DNA of 64,000 nucleotides from Skeletonema tropicum (Eukaryota > Bacillariophyta > Thalassiosirophyceae > Thalassiosirales > Thalassiosiraceae): positions 5,146,001 to 5,210,000 of the forward strand of contig CM074127.1 of assembly GCA_037178625.1 (NCBI GenBank), read 5' to 3'. The position numbers were made by a program, and so were the translations under genes. Each line of letters begins with the position of its first letter. Positions within the stretch are counted from its first letter, which is position 1. This document shows, piece after piece, positions 44,357-56,247 of this stretch. Under the pieces are notes generated by a model. That model made no database searches. It was not told the origin of the DNA and saw nothing but the letters and a program-made list of their open reading frames with translations.

Positions 44357-46500
44357 TTCCGCGTATATTCCACTGTCTATGTCTTGAACAATACTCTCCA
44401 GAACCACAGCTCCTGCAGGCGCAAATAGAGTATGTGACAAGCCTGCTCCGTGACTACCAATGATCACATCTGCTGTCATGAACGCACGTACTTGACATGC
44501 CAAACATGCCATCATCTTTTCATCGGAAGACCGAAATGGAACGACGTTGTAAATATCAGGTAAGCCATCGCTCAGCGCTTGTAGGAACTTGCCGTTGAAG
44601 ACGTGAGAATCTGATCTCCTCGACGCATCCCTTATTATCACCAACACTGTTTTGTTTTCTGACTTCTCGATTGGTCCCAAACGTGAAATGACCTTTTGTC
44701 TCATGGCTACCACGTTCCAATAATTGAGCAATGGCGAGTGACTAAATCCCTCTGTCGGGACTATCACCTCCCTCGCAAACACGGGTGGCTCCCCGCCAAT
44801 CAAAGTTACATTCTCGAGACCGAGCAGATCGTAAAATTTTGGGTGAAGTTCCTTCAGGCCAGCTTCGCAACCAAGTCGGATGGCGAATTTGGACATATCT
44901 TCTGCTAACAATCCATCAAGAAACGGTCCAATGCGAGGCCAAGCTATCATAAAATGTCGTCATATATACAATTACATCAGTGAGACTGTTTCCTAAGTTG
45001 AAACAAGAAAAAGATTGAACAAGAACAAGTACACTTACTTTCAATCGAAAAATGAAAAAACCCCCCGCAGTAAACTTGAGTGACATCAATGACAAGATCG
45101 TAGGTAGGAAAAGGACATTTGGATGCATCCTCTGCGCATGTCTTTATAATCTCGTTGCGTAACATGCTCGGCGTTCCCTTCAAATGGGCAAAAATACTGT
45201 CATTCCTGTTGGCCTCTAAATTTGTCTCTTTGAAGGCATTCTTCGGAGATTTTCCTTGATGTAAGACAGAGTTCCAATAAGCAGTGCATCCAGGGTAATA
45301 CGCTTCCGAATCAACGTTCAAGACTGTACCAAGAAGAGCATTCGCTGAGTAGATTGCAGTTGGCGGCGGAGGTAAAACACTATGAAGAGATCCAGGAAAA
45401 CTTCGAAGTAATGATGACGGCGATTCTTTCATCGTCGAAGCCGATAAGTATGCACCTGTCTCTTTCCATATCCGTTCCTCTTCAGATGAATACTTCTCTT
45501 TGTCAATCATGGGAGGTAATAAATCCTCAACACATTTCTTCAATTTAGGGTTCTTGTCATTCTTTACCGCACTCGACAGCCCTTGAAGGATTCGGACAGT
45601 TTCTTCAGAATTTGTTACATTTATACCAGCCGATTGTAGAATCCCAGATATTCCTGATGCCGAGTCTTTAGCTTTCAGAGCTGTTTCTGACCAATGAAGG
45701 AAAGCAAGTGTGCTCCAATCTATATTACTATGACCGTACCCCCGTTGACTTAGGTAATCCATCTTGGTCAGGTTTCCTATCATTCCTTCCATCTGAGGTG
45801 TTATGTTCACCGTCCTCAAAACCTCATCAATTTCCAGATGATGTTTCAAACACTGAAGTAAATCATCGTTGGAGTTCTTTTTGTTCCATAACATCATTTG
45901 ATACCCACTCACTGACTCTTCAATGCATCCCTGCTCAGTATTTGCCCCGAGAGTGCCTCCAAACTTTATTTTCAAGCAAGACCAAGGTGCTTCACTTTCC
46001 CATCTAAAGGAATTCTTGCATTGACCCACCGTATGAAATGAGGATATGTACGTTTTTTGATGCAAAGCTGCATGCAATGTCCCCTTTGTAGGAGGGAATG
46101 CCAATCCTACAAAGTTACAAGATCCTTGATCGGGACTACTCCATGACGGTTCGACAGCGGGTATGTTTTTCCCTATCCAATCGATCTCAATCGCTCGATT
46201 GAATACCTCCACTTTCATTACTTTTTCCTTTGTCGCATTGTGAATGCGTTGTCGTTGACAGTGTGGCGGTGGATTTGCGATCTTCTTTTGATATGCCTTG
46301 CGCAGAAGTGAAAGAAAATTAGATGCTCCCTCAAATTCGATTGCATCTGATGAATAATCTAACGATGGCGACAGCGAACCTATCGTTGATGATATCACAC
46401 CAAGATCAAACAATGCCAGCTGATGCCTCTCAGATATAATCACAGCTACACAAAATAAGTAGACCACGAGAAATACGATAAAGGCCTTTCGGTGCTTCAT
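44261..46500 (-). CDS. GT61 (DUF563) glycosyltransferase, copy 2
   Basis: Exons 46500-45039 and 44943-44261, intron 95 nt (GTAAGT...ATGATAG), 714 residues. Near-identical to copy 1 except around the end of exon 1: VTQVYCGGFFHFSIE here versus VTQCGGFYHFTIE in copy 1, and a local block QGKSPKNAF/SVLPPPPTA versus QGTSAKNAF/GVLPPPPTA. This exon-1 end matches copy 3, while the upstream region matches copy 1, so sequence has been exchanged between copies. Confidence 0.87.
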
Positions 46501-46989
46501 CTTGCTCAGGCTTAGGTGTGCGTAGGCTCCCCGTTCTTATCAATTAATACGCACTAAACACAAGTTATGATCCAACTCGAATCACTTCTGTATTTCGATA
46601 TCGCCTGCAATTGGCAGCAGCCGGAACTGGCTGCCTTAAGCTGAAGCCGAATATCAGTGCAAGCTAGGTAATAGAGGTAGAAGCGCCTGCAGCTTCGTTA
46701 CAAGCGTCTTCGACTCTGAGTTGGCAATTGCATCGATTAATAAGTGGTACGTAGAGTTCTCGATAGCAGTGAGGAACCCGATCTGCTAAAGCGAAGCTTT
46801 GGTACCATATCTATCAGGATGACGATGACAAGAAACCTGGCGTTAATGATTAGTGAATGTGTGCGAGAGAACTCTCCCGTGGGTGTTAGATAGTAAAGAC
46901 TCCCAATAAAGTTGTCTTTTCTCTTCATCTCTCCCAAGCAACGCTTATGAAGTACACTCCTATCAAGGGTTCATAAATACCACCCTCTG
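46501..46989. other. Upstream region of GT61 copy 2
   Basis: Copy of 43364-43850 with few differences; no coding signal. Confidence 0.5.
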
Positions 46990-46994
46990 GTGGG

Positions 46995-47495
46995 GTGGTC
47001 GGAGACAAATCAAGGAACGGGGAACGGGACGTCGCAAGTGGAAGGGAAAAGTTCTTCATCGTTGTCGAAATGGTACATCATCCGGCCGGAGAGTGCAAAA
47101 ATGCTCAATATTGCCGAGACACAGATGATACGTATGGAGCAGCATTTATGTGGGAGTTTGTTAATTGTCTCAAGAATGGTGGAAGCGGGTCGAAGAAAGC
47201 CAATGCATTCGTACCAAATCCATCACCCTACGATAAGACGCAGATTAATATCCTCGACTCATCTCCAAACGCACTAAACTTCCATGGCACCAAGTATGAG
47301 AGACATCAACGTTTTCCTTGCGTGGCGAGTACAGGAATGCTTTATTGCAAGAAGTTACTCTTGTGTAGGATTGACTTGATACGTATTATCTCCAACCCAT
47401 CAATACAAATCGGCAAGCTTGATCAGATCGATGTAACTACTCGCACCCGCATCCAATTGTGTTGGAAAATACTTCATGCCAAGCATAAATGCTAA
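46995..47495 (+). other. Conserved open frame tail-to-tail with GT61 copy 3
   Basis: The 166-codon translation is the same as at 43856. Still open without stops in both copies, but so recently duplicated that this is weak evidence of function. Confidence 0.35.
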
Positions 47496-49637
47496 TTCCG
47501 CGTATATTCCACTGTCTATGTCTTGAACAATACTCTCCAGAACCACAGCTCCTGCAGGCGCAAATAGAGTATGTGACAAGCCTGCTCCGTGACTACCAAT
47601 GATCACATCTGCTGTCATGAACGCACGTACTTGACATGCCAAACATGCCATCATCTTTTCATCGGAAGACCGAAATGGAACGACGTTGTAAATATCAGGT
47701 AAGCCATCGCTCAGCGCTTGTAGGAACTTGCCGTTGAAGACGTGAGAATCTGATCTCCTCGACGCATCCCTTATTATCACCAACACTGTTTTGTTTTCTG
47801 ACTTCTCGATTGGTCCCAAACGTGAAATGACCTTTTGTCTCATGGCTACCACGTTCCAATAATTGAGCAATGGCGAGTGACTAAATCCCTCTGTCGGGAC
47901 TATCACCTCCCTCGCAAACACGGGTGGCTCCCCGCCAATCAAAGTTACATTCTCGAGACCGAGCAGATCGTAAAATTTTGGGTGAAGTTCCTTCAGGCCA
48001 GCTTCGCAACCAAGTCGGATGGCGAATTTGGACATATCTTCTGCTAACAATCCATCAAGAAACGGTCCAATGCGAGGCCAAGCTAATCATAAAATGTCGT
48101 CATATATACAATTACATCAGTGAGACTGTTTCCTAAGTTGAAACAAGAAAAAGATTGAACAAGAACAAGTACACTTACTTTCAATCGAAAAATGAAAAAA
48201 CCCCTCGCAGTAAACTTGAGTGACATCAATGACAAGATCGTAGGTAGGAAAAGGACATTTGGATGCATCCTCTGCGCATGTCTTTATAATCTCGTTGCGT
48301 AACATGCTCGGCGTTCCCTTCAAATGGGCAAAAATTGTGTTCCTGTTGGCCTCTAAATTTGTCTCTTTGAAGGCATTCTTCGGAGATTTTCCTTGATGTA
48401 AGATAGCGTTCCAATAAGCAGTGCATCCAGGGTAATACGCTTCCGAATCAACGTTCAAGACTGTACCAAGAAGAGCATTCGCTGAGTAGATTGCAGTTGG
48501 CGGCGGAGGTAAAACACTATGAAGAGATCCAGGAAAACTTCGAAGTAATGATGACGGCGATTCTTTCATCGTCGAAGCCGATAAGTATGCACCTGTCTCT
48601 TTCCATATCCGTTCCTCTTCAGATGAATACTTCTCTTTGTCAATCATGGGAGGTAATAAATCCTCAACACATTTCTTCAATTTAGGGTTCTTGTCATTCT
48701 TTACCGCACTCGACAGCCCTTGAAGGATTCGGACAGTTTCTTCAGAATTTGTTACATTTATACCAGCCGATTGTAGAATCCCAGATATTCCTGATGCCGA
48801 GTCTTTAGCTTTCAGAGCTGTTTCTGACCAATGAAGGAAAGCAAGTGTGCTCCAATATATATCACTATGACCGTACCCTCGTTGACCTACGTAATCCATC
48901 TTGGTCAGGTTTCCTATCATTCCTTCCATCTGAGGTGTTATGTTCACCGTCCTCAAAACCTCATCTATTTCCAGATGATGTTTCAAACACTGAAGTAAAT
49001 CATCGTTGGAGTTCTTTTTGTTCCATAACATCATTTGATACCCACTCACTGACTCTTCAATGCATCCCTGCTCAGTATTTGCCCCGAGAGTGCCTCCAAA
49101 GTTATTACCCACACAAGTCATAGGTGCTTCACTCTCCCATAGAAGATTGCTCTTACATTGACGCACCGTGTAAAATGAGGATATGTACGTTTTTTGATGC
49201 AAAGCTGCATGCAATGTCCCCTTTGTAGGAGGGAATGCCAATCCTACAAAGTTACAAGATCCTTGATCGGGACTACTCCATGACGGTTCGACAGCGGGTA
49301 TGTTTTTCCCTATCCAATCGATCTCAATCGCTCGATTGAATACCTCCACTTTCATTACTTCTTCCTTTGTTGCATTGATACTGCGTTGTCGTTGACAGTG
49401 TGGCGGTGGATTTGCGATCTTCTTTTGGTATGCCTTGCGCAGAAGTGACAGAAAATTAGATGCTCCCTCAAATTCGATTGCTTCTGATGAATAATCTAAC
49501 GATGGCGACAGCGAACCTATCGTTGATGATATCACGCCAAGATCAAACAATGCCAGTTGATGCCTCTCAGATATAATCACAGCTACACAAAATACGTAGA
49601 CCACGAGAAATACGATAAAGGCCACTCGGTGCTTCAT
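47400..49637 (-). CDS. GT61 (DUF563) glycosyltransferase, copy 3
   Basis: Exons 49637-48179 and 48082-47400, intron 96 nt, 713 residues. The acceptor differs by one inserted base (GATTAG instead of GATAG) but stays usable, and the insertion falls in the intron. Diverged patches sit within otherwise identical sequence: CKSNLLWESEAPMTCVGNNF replaces the block CKNSFRWESEAPWSCLKIKF of the other copies, and MDYVGQRGYGHSDIYW replaces MDYLSQRGYGHSNIDW. Such patches look like conversion from another paralogue or selected divergence of the lumenal stem. Confidence 0.87.
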
Positions 49638-50080
49638 CTTGCTCAGGATTAGGTGTGCGTAGGCTCCCCGCTCTTATCAATTAATACGCTCGAAACACAA
49701 GTTATGCTCCAACTCAGAACACTTATTTTTGCGTTAATAAGATTTTACCATCTATTGACAAACAGCAATGAGTATCGATCGCATCAAATCTATCCAAATG
49801 CACTGTGAGACTGCGGTTTTCACTTTTCACTGCAGTGGATGGACTTCACGTCATGGGTTCCCGTGCGTCATGTCTCATGTCTCAAGTGGTATACTTATTA
49901 TTATTTAGTACGCACGATAGTGTCGACATATTTTGCGGGCTGCCACCTCACAACTTCAACGCTGATGATGCAACAAATGCAACATGATGTGACGCCGCTG
50001 AGTCGCTGAGCAATCTGTCCTCTTCCATGTCAATTGAGCCAGTAGACGACATCAACGGCAAAATCTAAAACACAGCAACC
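49638..50080. other. Divergent promoter interval
   Basis: Between GT61 copy 3 and the plastid protein at 50081. Only the first ~60 bp resemble the upstream region of the other GT61 copies. No coding signal. Confidence 0.5.
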
Positions 50081-50794
50081 ATGAAGACCGCCATCCTAGC
50101 CACCCTCATCGCCACCGCGGCTGCGTTCGCCCCAGCTCGTCAGGTGGCTACATCATCGACTAGCCTCTCAATGGCCAAATCAGCAGATGAAGGAAAAACA
50201 TTCGCCGCATCTGCATTAGCCGCCGTCTACCTCCTCACCAGTGTCGTCTCTGCCGATGCTGCACTTGCCATGGATGACTTCTCCTCTTCTTCACCTTCCT
50301 TCGGAGATTCGTCGTCCATCATGCTCGCGGGACGATCTGGTGGACGTGCGGGTGGTCGAGCTGCACCACGTGCGGCACCCCGTCCCACCTCATCTGCAGC
50401 TGCGGGTACCACTGTTATTAACAAGCGTACTACCGTGATCGCTGCTCCTCCCGTAGTAGTAGGTGGAGGTGGATACGGATATGGAGGATACGGTGGTGGA
50501 TATGGATACGGATACGATCCAACCCCCGGTCTCGTGTTTGGTGCTGTGAACGCCATTGGTACGGGTATCCGTGAGGGACGTCAAAATGCCATGATTGCCG
50601 AAGAACGTGCTCAATTGGATGCATCAAAGGAACGTGAGAGAGAAATGTCCGAGAGAATTCGTCAATTGGAAATGATGCAAATGCAACAGGGCAATAACGG
50701 ACAACCACAAGTTATCTATCAGCAAATGCCTCCGCCGCAGTATGTTCAGCCCGGTGCTCCTGCTCCTGTTCAGGTTGCTGCTCCACAACAATGA
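50081..50794 (+). CDS. Plastid (probably thylakoid-lumen) Gly/Tyr-rich protein
   Basis: Single exon, 237 residues. The presequence is a textbook diatom plastid signal: ILATLIATAAAFAPARQ, with the AAAFAP cleavage motif and Phe at +1, then a Ser-rich transit peptide. A second hydrophobic segment (ASALAAVYLLTSVVSADAALAMDD) ending AxA suggests a lumenal or membrane step. The mature protein has an Arg/Gly/Ala-rich stretch, a hydrophobic VIAAPPVVVGGGG, a Gly/Tyr run (YGYGGYGGGYGYGYDP), a helix with many charges (EERAQLDASKEREREMSERI) and a Gln/Pro tail. No enzyme motif; a structural or scaffold role is possible but unproven. Confidence 0.75.
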   Translation: MKTAILATLIATAAAFAPARQVATSSTSLSMAKSADEGKTFAASALAAVYLLTSVVSADAALAMDDFSSSSPSFGDSSSIMLAGRSGGRAGGRAAPRAAPRPTSSAAAGTTVINKRTTVIAAPPVVVGGGGYGYGGYGGGYGYGYDPTPGLVFGAVNAIGTGIREGRQNAMIAEERAQLDASKEREREMSERIRQLEMMQMQQGNNGQPQVIYQQMPPPQYVQPGAPAPVQVAAPQQ

Positions 50795-51005
50795 ACAGTT
50801 GACAAATGGTTTTGACTTGTAGAAAGAGATTTGTGGGTTGGGATTTGATTGTTTTCTTTGAGTGAATTATTTTGTGGTATGCTGCATTTCAAGTAGGTAG
50901 AATGGGAATGGCTAGAGGCATATCATAAGATACATTAATTGATAATGTTTCTAGCAACAACACTCTCAAAATCATACACAACTGATTCAACTTACTCAAT
51001 AATAA

Positions 51006-51644
51006 TTAAAATGAACTATCTGGGCCCTTGAGAAACTCAATCTCCTCAGGAGTAGACTCTCGTCCCAATATTCTATTCCGATGTGGATACCGCCCAAACC
51101 GTTCAATAATGGCCTTGTGCTTCATTTCAAATTCAAGATTCATCTCTTGTCCCAACGCAGTATACAATTCCACAGCACGCTCATGTATCACAAGCGATTC
51201 ACTGTGCATAAACGGCAAGTATAGAAACTGCACTTCTTGTTCCGATGACAAGTCTTCCTCGAATCCCTTTGCAATTGCCTCTTGTGCTAATACTAGTGCC
51301 ATCCCATCTTGAGCAAATGCCTTGGGTGTATCACGGTATAAATTACGTGAGAATTGATCCAGCACAATTATTTCGGCTAAAGATCCTCTTGCGTCTTTTC
51401 TCCAGTTATACAGTTCACCTGCTATAGCTTTATTGTGAAGATCCAAGAATTTCATACGGATTGTTATGTCGACTTGGTCAGATTGCATGAACCATTGTTG
51501 TGGTGATAGGTCTTCAAACCAAAACTTGAGAACTTCGGCTGAAGAAGAACCGCTGGTATTGCAAAAAGAAGAGGACGATGACTGTATCATGCAAGAGAGT
51601 AGCGGTGCTGCACGAAGCATCATTGGTCGTCGTAGAAGAATCAT
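51006..51644 (-). CDS. DUF924 family protein
   Basis: Single exon, 212 residues. After a short Arg-containing leader (LLRRPMMLRAAPLLSC), which could be mitochondrial, the whole protein fits DUF924, a TPR-like helical family of unknown function. Matching blocks are VLKFWFEDLSPQQWF, EIIVLDQFSRNLYRDTPKAF, FLYLPFMHSES, KHKAIIERFGRYPHRNRILG and STPEEIEFLKGP. These GRYPHRN and DQFxRN motifs are family-wide. Convergent with the gene at 50081. Confidence 0.9.
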   Translation of the reverse strand: MILLRRPMMLRAAPLLSCMIQSSSSSFCNTSGSSSAEVLKFWFEDLSPQQWFMQSDQVDITIRMKFLDLHNKAIAGELYNWRKDARGSLAEIIVLDQFSRNLYRDTPKAFAQDGMALVLAQEAIAKGFEEDLSSEQEVQFLYLPFMHSESLVIHERAVELYTALGQEMNLEFEMKHKAIIERFGRYPHRNRILGRESTPEEIEFLKGPDSSF

Positions 51645-51917
51645 GGCTCTTAAATCACCACAAACAACAAAGCCATGCTGCGATTAAAAGTGATACAGTA
51701 GCTCCGCTCCAAAGCAACAACTCAGAGCTGTTGCATCTATGTACTCCTATCATGCTGGTGATGCCGAAGACATAAAGCTGTGGAGCAAGACGTGCCCACT
51801 CCAAAGACATCTTTTGTTAACGTGCTCATGTGTTATCATCATCTTTCTTTTTCGGCCACCATTGCACTCTCCACGAACCACGTCATCGCATCATGCAATC
51901 ATCCCAGCCCAAGCCAC

Positions 51918-51926
51918 TTTATATAA
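51918..51926 (+). promoter_or_regulatory. Candidate TATA box for the SDR gene
   Basis: tttatataag lies about 155 bp upstream of the ATG at 52080, in the divergent interval 51645-52079 shared with the DUF924 gene. Assigned by consensus only. Confidence 0.35.
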
Positions 51927-52079
51927 GTGCTTCTATGATGTAATCCCAACCACGCATCCAATCCAAGAACAACTTTGGGCGATGGCTTCACGACTCGCCC
52001 ACATATGGTACGATTGTGGGGAGGTCATAAGTCACAAATCAAATACAAAGAACAACAACAATAACAATAATCAAACAGA

Positions 52080-53114
52080 ATGGTAGGACTCATCCGTCAA
52101 GGCATCGCCACAACTCAATTCTTCCTCTATGGAAAGAAAAACTGCACACAAACCGGCTACCTCAAACACATCCAACACTACAAAGACCCCGTCCAATCCG
52201 CTGCAGTTGTGGATGTTGATGAGAAATCCGATGGAGTAGATTTGACTGGGAAAACATTTCTGGTCACCGGTGCCAACCAGGGAATCGGCAAAGAGATTGC
52301 AACCTATGCTGCCGCAAAGAAGGCAAACGTGTACATTCTCTGTCGGAATGAAGAACGTGCCAAGATTGCTCAGAAGGACATTCAGGAGAAAACAAAGAAC
52401 ACGAATGTCAATGTATTGCTGGCGGATGTGAGTGAGCCTGATCACATTAAGCGAGTGGTGAAGGAGTTTACGGATAAGGAGGACAAGTTGGATTGTCTAG
52501 TTTGCAATGCTGGTGCCTTGTTCAATGATAGGAGAGTCAACAGCAATGATCAGGAAGTTACCTTCATGTCACACTTAGTCTGTGGATCATACCAACTGAC
52601 CAAACTACTCTTACCATCACTCAAAAAATCGTCATCCAACGAAGCACGAGTGGTCTACGTTTCCAGTGGTGGGATGTACAACTCCAAATTTCCAGAGTGG
52701 GAGGTTGCCGCAAGTAGTGGCAAGTACGAATCTAACTACGACGGTAATATGGCGTACTCTTACGCCAAGCGTGGTCAGGTATTGTTGGCAGAGAGATTTG
52801 CAAAGGATTATCCAGAGGTGGCATTTGTATCGACGCACCCTGGATGGGTGAAAACAGCCGCAGTTGATGATGCATATGGGGACAATGCAAAGTATCTCGA
52901 ACCATTTCGTACCCTTTGGGAAGGATCGGAAGGTATTGCTTGGTTGACAGCGACACCGAAGAAGAATTTAGAGAGTGGGGCATTTTACTTGGATCGGTCG
53001 CCGCAAAGAAAGCATATTGCTGGCTTGTTTATGACAGATGGTTCATACACGAAAAATTCAGAGAAGGAAGTGGATGTCATGATGAAGAAGTTGGAGGAAT
53101 TTGTTGGAGTGTAA
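52080..53114 (+). CDS. Short-chain dehydrogenase/reductase, DHRS12-like
   Basis: Single exon, 344 residues. Rossmann NAD(P) motif TGANQGIG near residue 63, adenine-ring motif ADVSEPD, NAG motif CNAGAL, catalytic Ser in VVYVSSGGMYNSK and YSYAK (YxxxK). HPGW follows beta-6. The order VSSGGM, HPGW and the ~40-residue N-terminal extension (GLIRQGIATTQFFLYGKKNC) correspond to DHRS12-type SDRs, whose substrates are unknown. The N-terminus resembles the membrane-associated region of that group. Confidence 0.88.
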   Translation: MVGLIRQGIATTQFFLYGKKNCTQTGYLKHIQHYKDPVQSAAVVDVDEKSDGVDLTGKTFLVTGANQGIGKEIATYAAAKKANVYILCRNEERAKIAQKDIQEKTKNTNVNVLLADVSEPDHIKRVVKEFTDKEDKLDCLVCNAGALFNDRRVNSNDQEVTFMSHLVCGSYQLTKLLLPSLKKSSSNEARVVYVSSGGMYNSKFPEWEVAASSGKYESNYDGNMAYSYAKRGQVLLAERFAKDYPEVAFVSTHPGWVKTAAVDDAYGDNAKYLEPFRTLWEGSEGIAWLTATPKKNLESGAFYLDRSPQRKHIAGLFMTDGSYTKNSEKEVDVMMKKLEEFVGV

Positions 53115-53465
53115 AAAGAATGCCTGAACGATAGTTAGTCCTTCTCTTGAGAATGCCTTCACATTCACGTCAAACAATTGATTTTATCATTGAGAGATCT
53201 ATTGAAATGAACATTATGCAAGAGACCAAGAAAAGAGAGTGACTCAACTCAATATAAGGTGTAAAAGACGTCCTCTCTCTTTTCAAACAAAGAACTTATA
53301 GCACAGGGGAAAGCAGTTTGCGTCTACACTCCATCTATCCTTGCATTGCATAATTCCTAATACTTCTAGCAAACAATCCCAAGTAAACGTTTTAGACAAG
53401 ATTTCCCTCATGCATATATAACACCTAAAAAGCCACACAAGCCCTGTGTCTTTTCACTCCATGAG
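53115..53465. other. Convergent 3' flanks
   Basis: Between the SDR gene (plus) and beta-tubulin (minus). A purine-rich stretch (gaccaagaaaagagagtgac) near 53225; no gene seen. Confidence 0.5.
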
Positions 53466-54955
<1,490 letters not shown>

Positions 54956-55185
54956 TTAAGTTAGCTTAATGGTGATAGTAGCGTTGGATTGGTTGGATTC
55001 GACGCTTGGATATTGAGTTGACATTGACATGGAGCGTGCAGCGTGCCTCTTCATCGAAATTGAGAAACGGTCAAAAAAGTCAATAACCCAAAAACCAGCA
55101 TTGCTCGTGAATTCCTACGGAGGAATTTGGTACATCTCCCTTTTATTTTCTCCCTGTTTTGGCTTTGATTGAGGGAGGAATTAAT

Positions 55186-56082
55186 ATGTGTCGCCGCGTA
55201 GCAAAGAACCAAAAGCCCCTGAGAATGAGAACACAAAGCAACCATGATGAAATAATGTCTCCGTTCTATGTATATTCCAAAATGGACGTCCCTACACCAG
55301 CACCAACGGTAGAACCAGCCACAGCTGAGGCCGCCACACCCAAGGCGGCTCCCCTAGTCGAAGCAGCTGTTGCATCATCCGCTACCAACGCCGAAAGTCC
55401 TGCCAACGCAAGCTACATCTCTGCAGCACCACCACCAAACGCTTCTTTTTCCACCGATGTCGATCAAGCTAATAATGCTGTGACGAAAGGAATTGAAAAG
55501 GAATGCAATGACAAATCCAAACCATCAGTAGAATTATTGCGTACCACTGGAAAAGTTCTATTCGAGGGATATGCCGCAGTCATCATCGGGCCAGTACAAA
55601 AGAATCTATGTGAAAGGGCACTAAAATGCATTTACGATGAACGATCGTTCCTATCCTACGGGGAAGTAAAACGATATATTGTCATTATAAAAGGATCCAA
55701 TACCATATTCGTGTATGCCGATGCCGATATGCCTTCACCGATGTACACCATACCACTGGACAATTTAGAACTGGAAAAAGAAGATACGCAACATCCACAT
55801 TTCTTTTCGCATACCATTAGTCCCGAGGCGAATGCCGGGATATTGGGAGAGCCTTTCTCGAATAATAAGAGTAAGGCATCGTTGGATACGGTGTTGTTGA
55901 TTGATGACCGTGGTAAGATTGCGTATCAACTTGCATTTGATAATAGTGAAGAAGGAGGTGGTGGTGGAGACAAGACGTTTGATGCTTTTGTGAAGGCTGT
56001 TAGTAATGCAGTGGTTGTCATTGTCAAGGGGAAACAAAATGTAGAAACTGTTTTAGTTTCTGGAGGGAAATCGAGTGAATAG
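55186..56082 (+). CDS. Hypothetical protein with PH-like C-terminal region
   Basis: About 298 residues from the ATG at 55186; a later in-frame ATG at 55282 (MDVPTPAP) may be the true start. The first third is Ala/Pro/Thr-rich and disordered. From about residue 110 there is a folded region: LLRTTGKVLFEGYAAVIIGP, then KRYIVIIKGSNTIFVYADAD, IPLDNLELEKED, LDTVLLIDDRGKIAYQLAFD and a final helix TFDAFVKAVSNAV. The strand pattern followed by a C-terminal helix resembles a PH fold. No signal peptide. Family not recognised. Confidence 0.6.
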   Translation: MCRRVAKNQKPLRMRTQSNHDEIMSPFYVYSKMDVPTPAPTVEPATAEAATPKAAPLVEAAVASSATNAESPANASYISAAPPPNASFSTDVDQANNAVTKGIEKECNDKSKPSVELLRTTGKVLFEGYAAVIIGPVQKNLCERALKCIYDERSFLSYGEVKRYIVIIKGSNTIFVYADADMPSPMYTIPLDNLELEKEDTQHPHFFSHTISPEANAGILGEPFSNNKSKASLDTVLLIDDRGKIAYQLAFDNSEEGGGGGDKTFDAFVKAVSNAVVVIVKGKQNVETVLVSGGKSSE

Positions 56083-56247
56083 GAATCTTCACACCATGTA
56101 GTGCATATTCATAAATACAATAGCATTGAGTATTGACAGTTACCATAATATCATACACGGAAGCGATCTCCTAACCTTCCAAAAGTACGGTCGTTTATCT
56201 TCTTACGTCAAGGTTTTTACATTCTGTACATGGCAATTGTCTTTCAT

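Larger units (their letters stand above)
41122..49637. repeat. Three-copy GT61 tandem array, unit ~3139 bp
   Basis: Units begin at 41122, 44261 and 47400, the GT stop codons, with a constant spacing of 3139 bp. Each holds a two-exon glycosyltransferase gene on the minus strand. Copies 1 and 2 share their ~490-bp upstream region; copy 3 has a different upstream region and so marks the array border. Confidence 0.9.
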
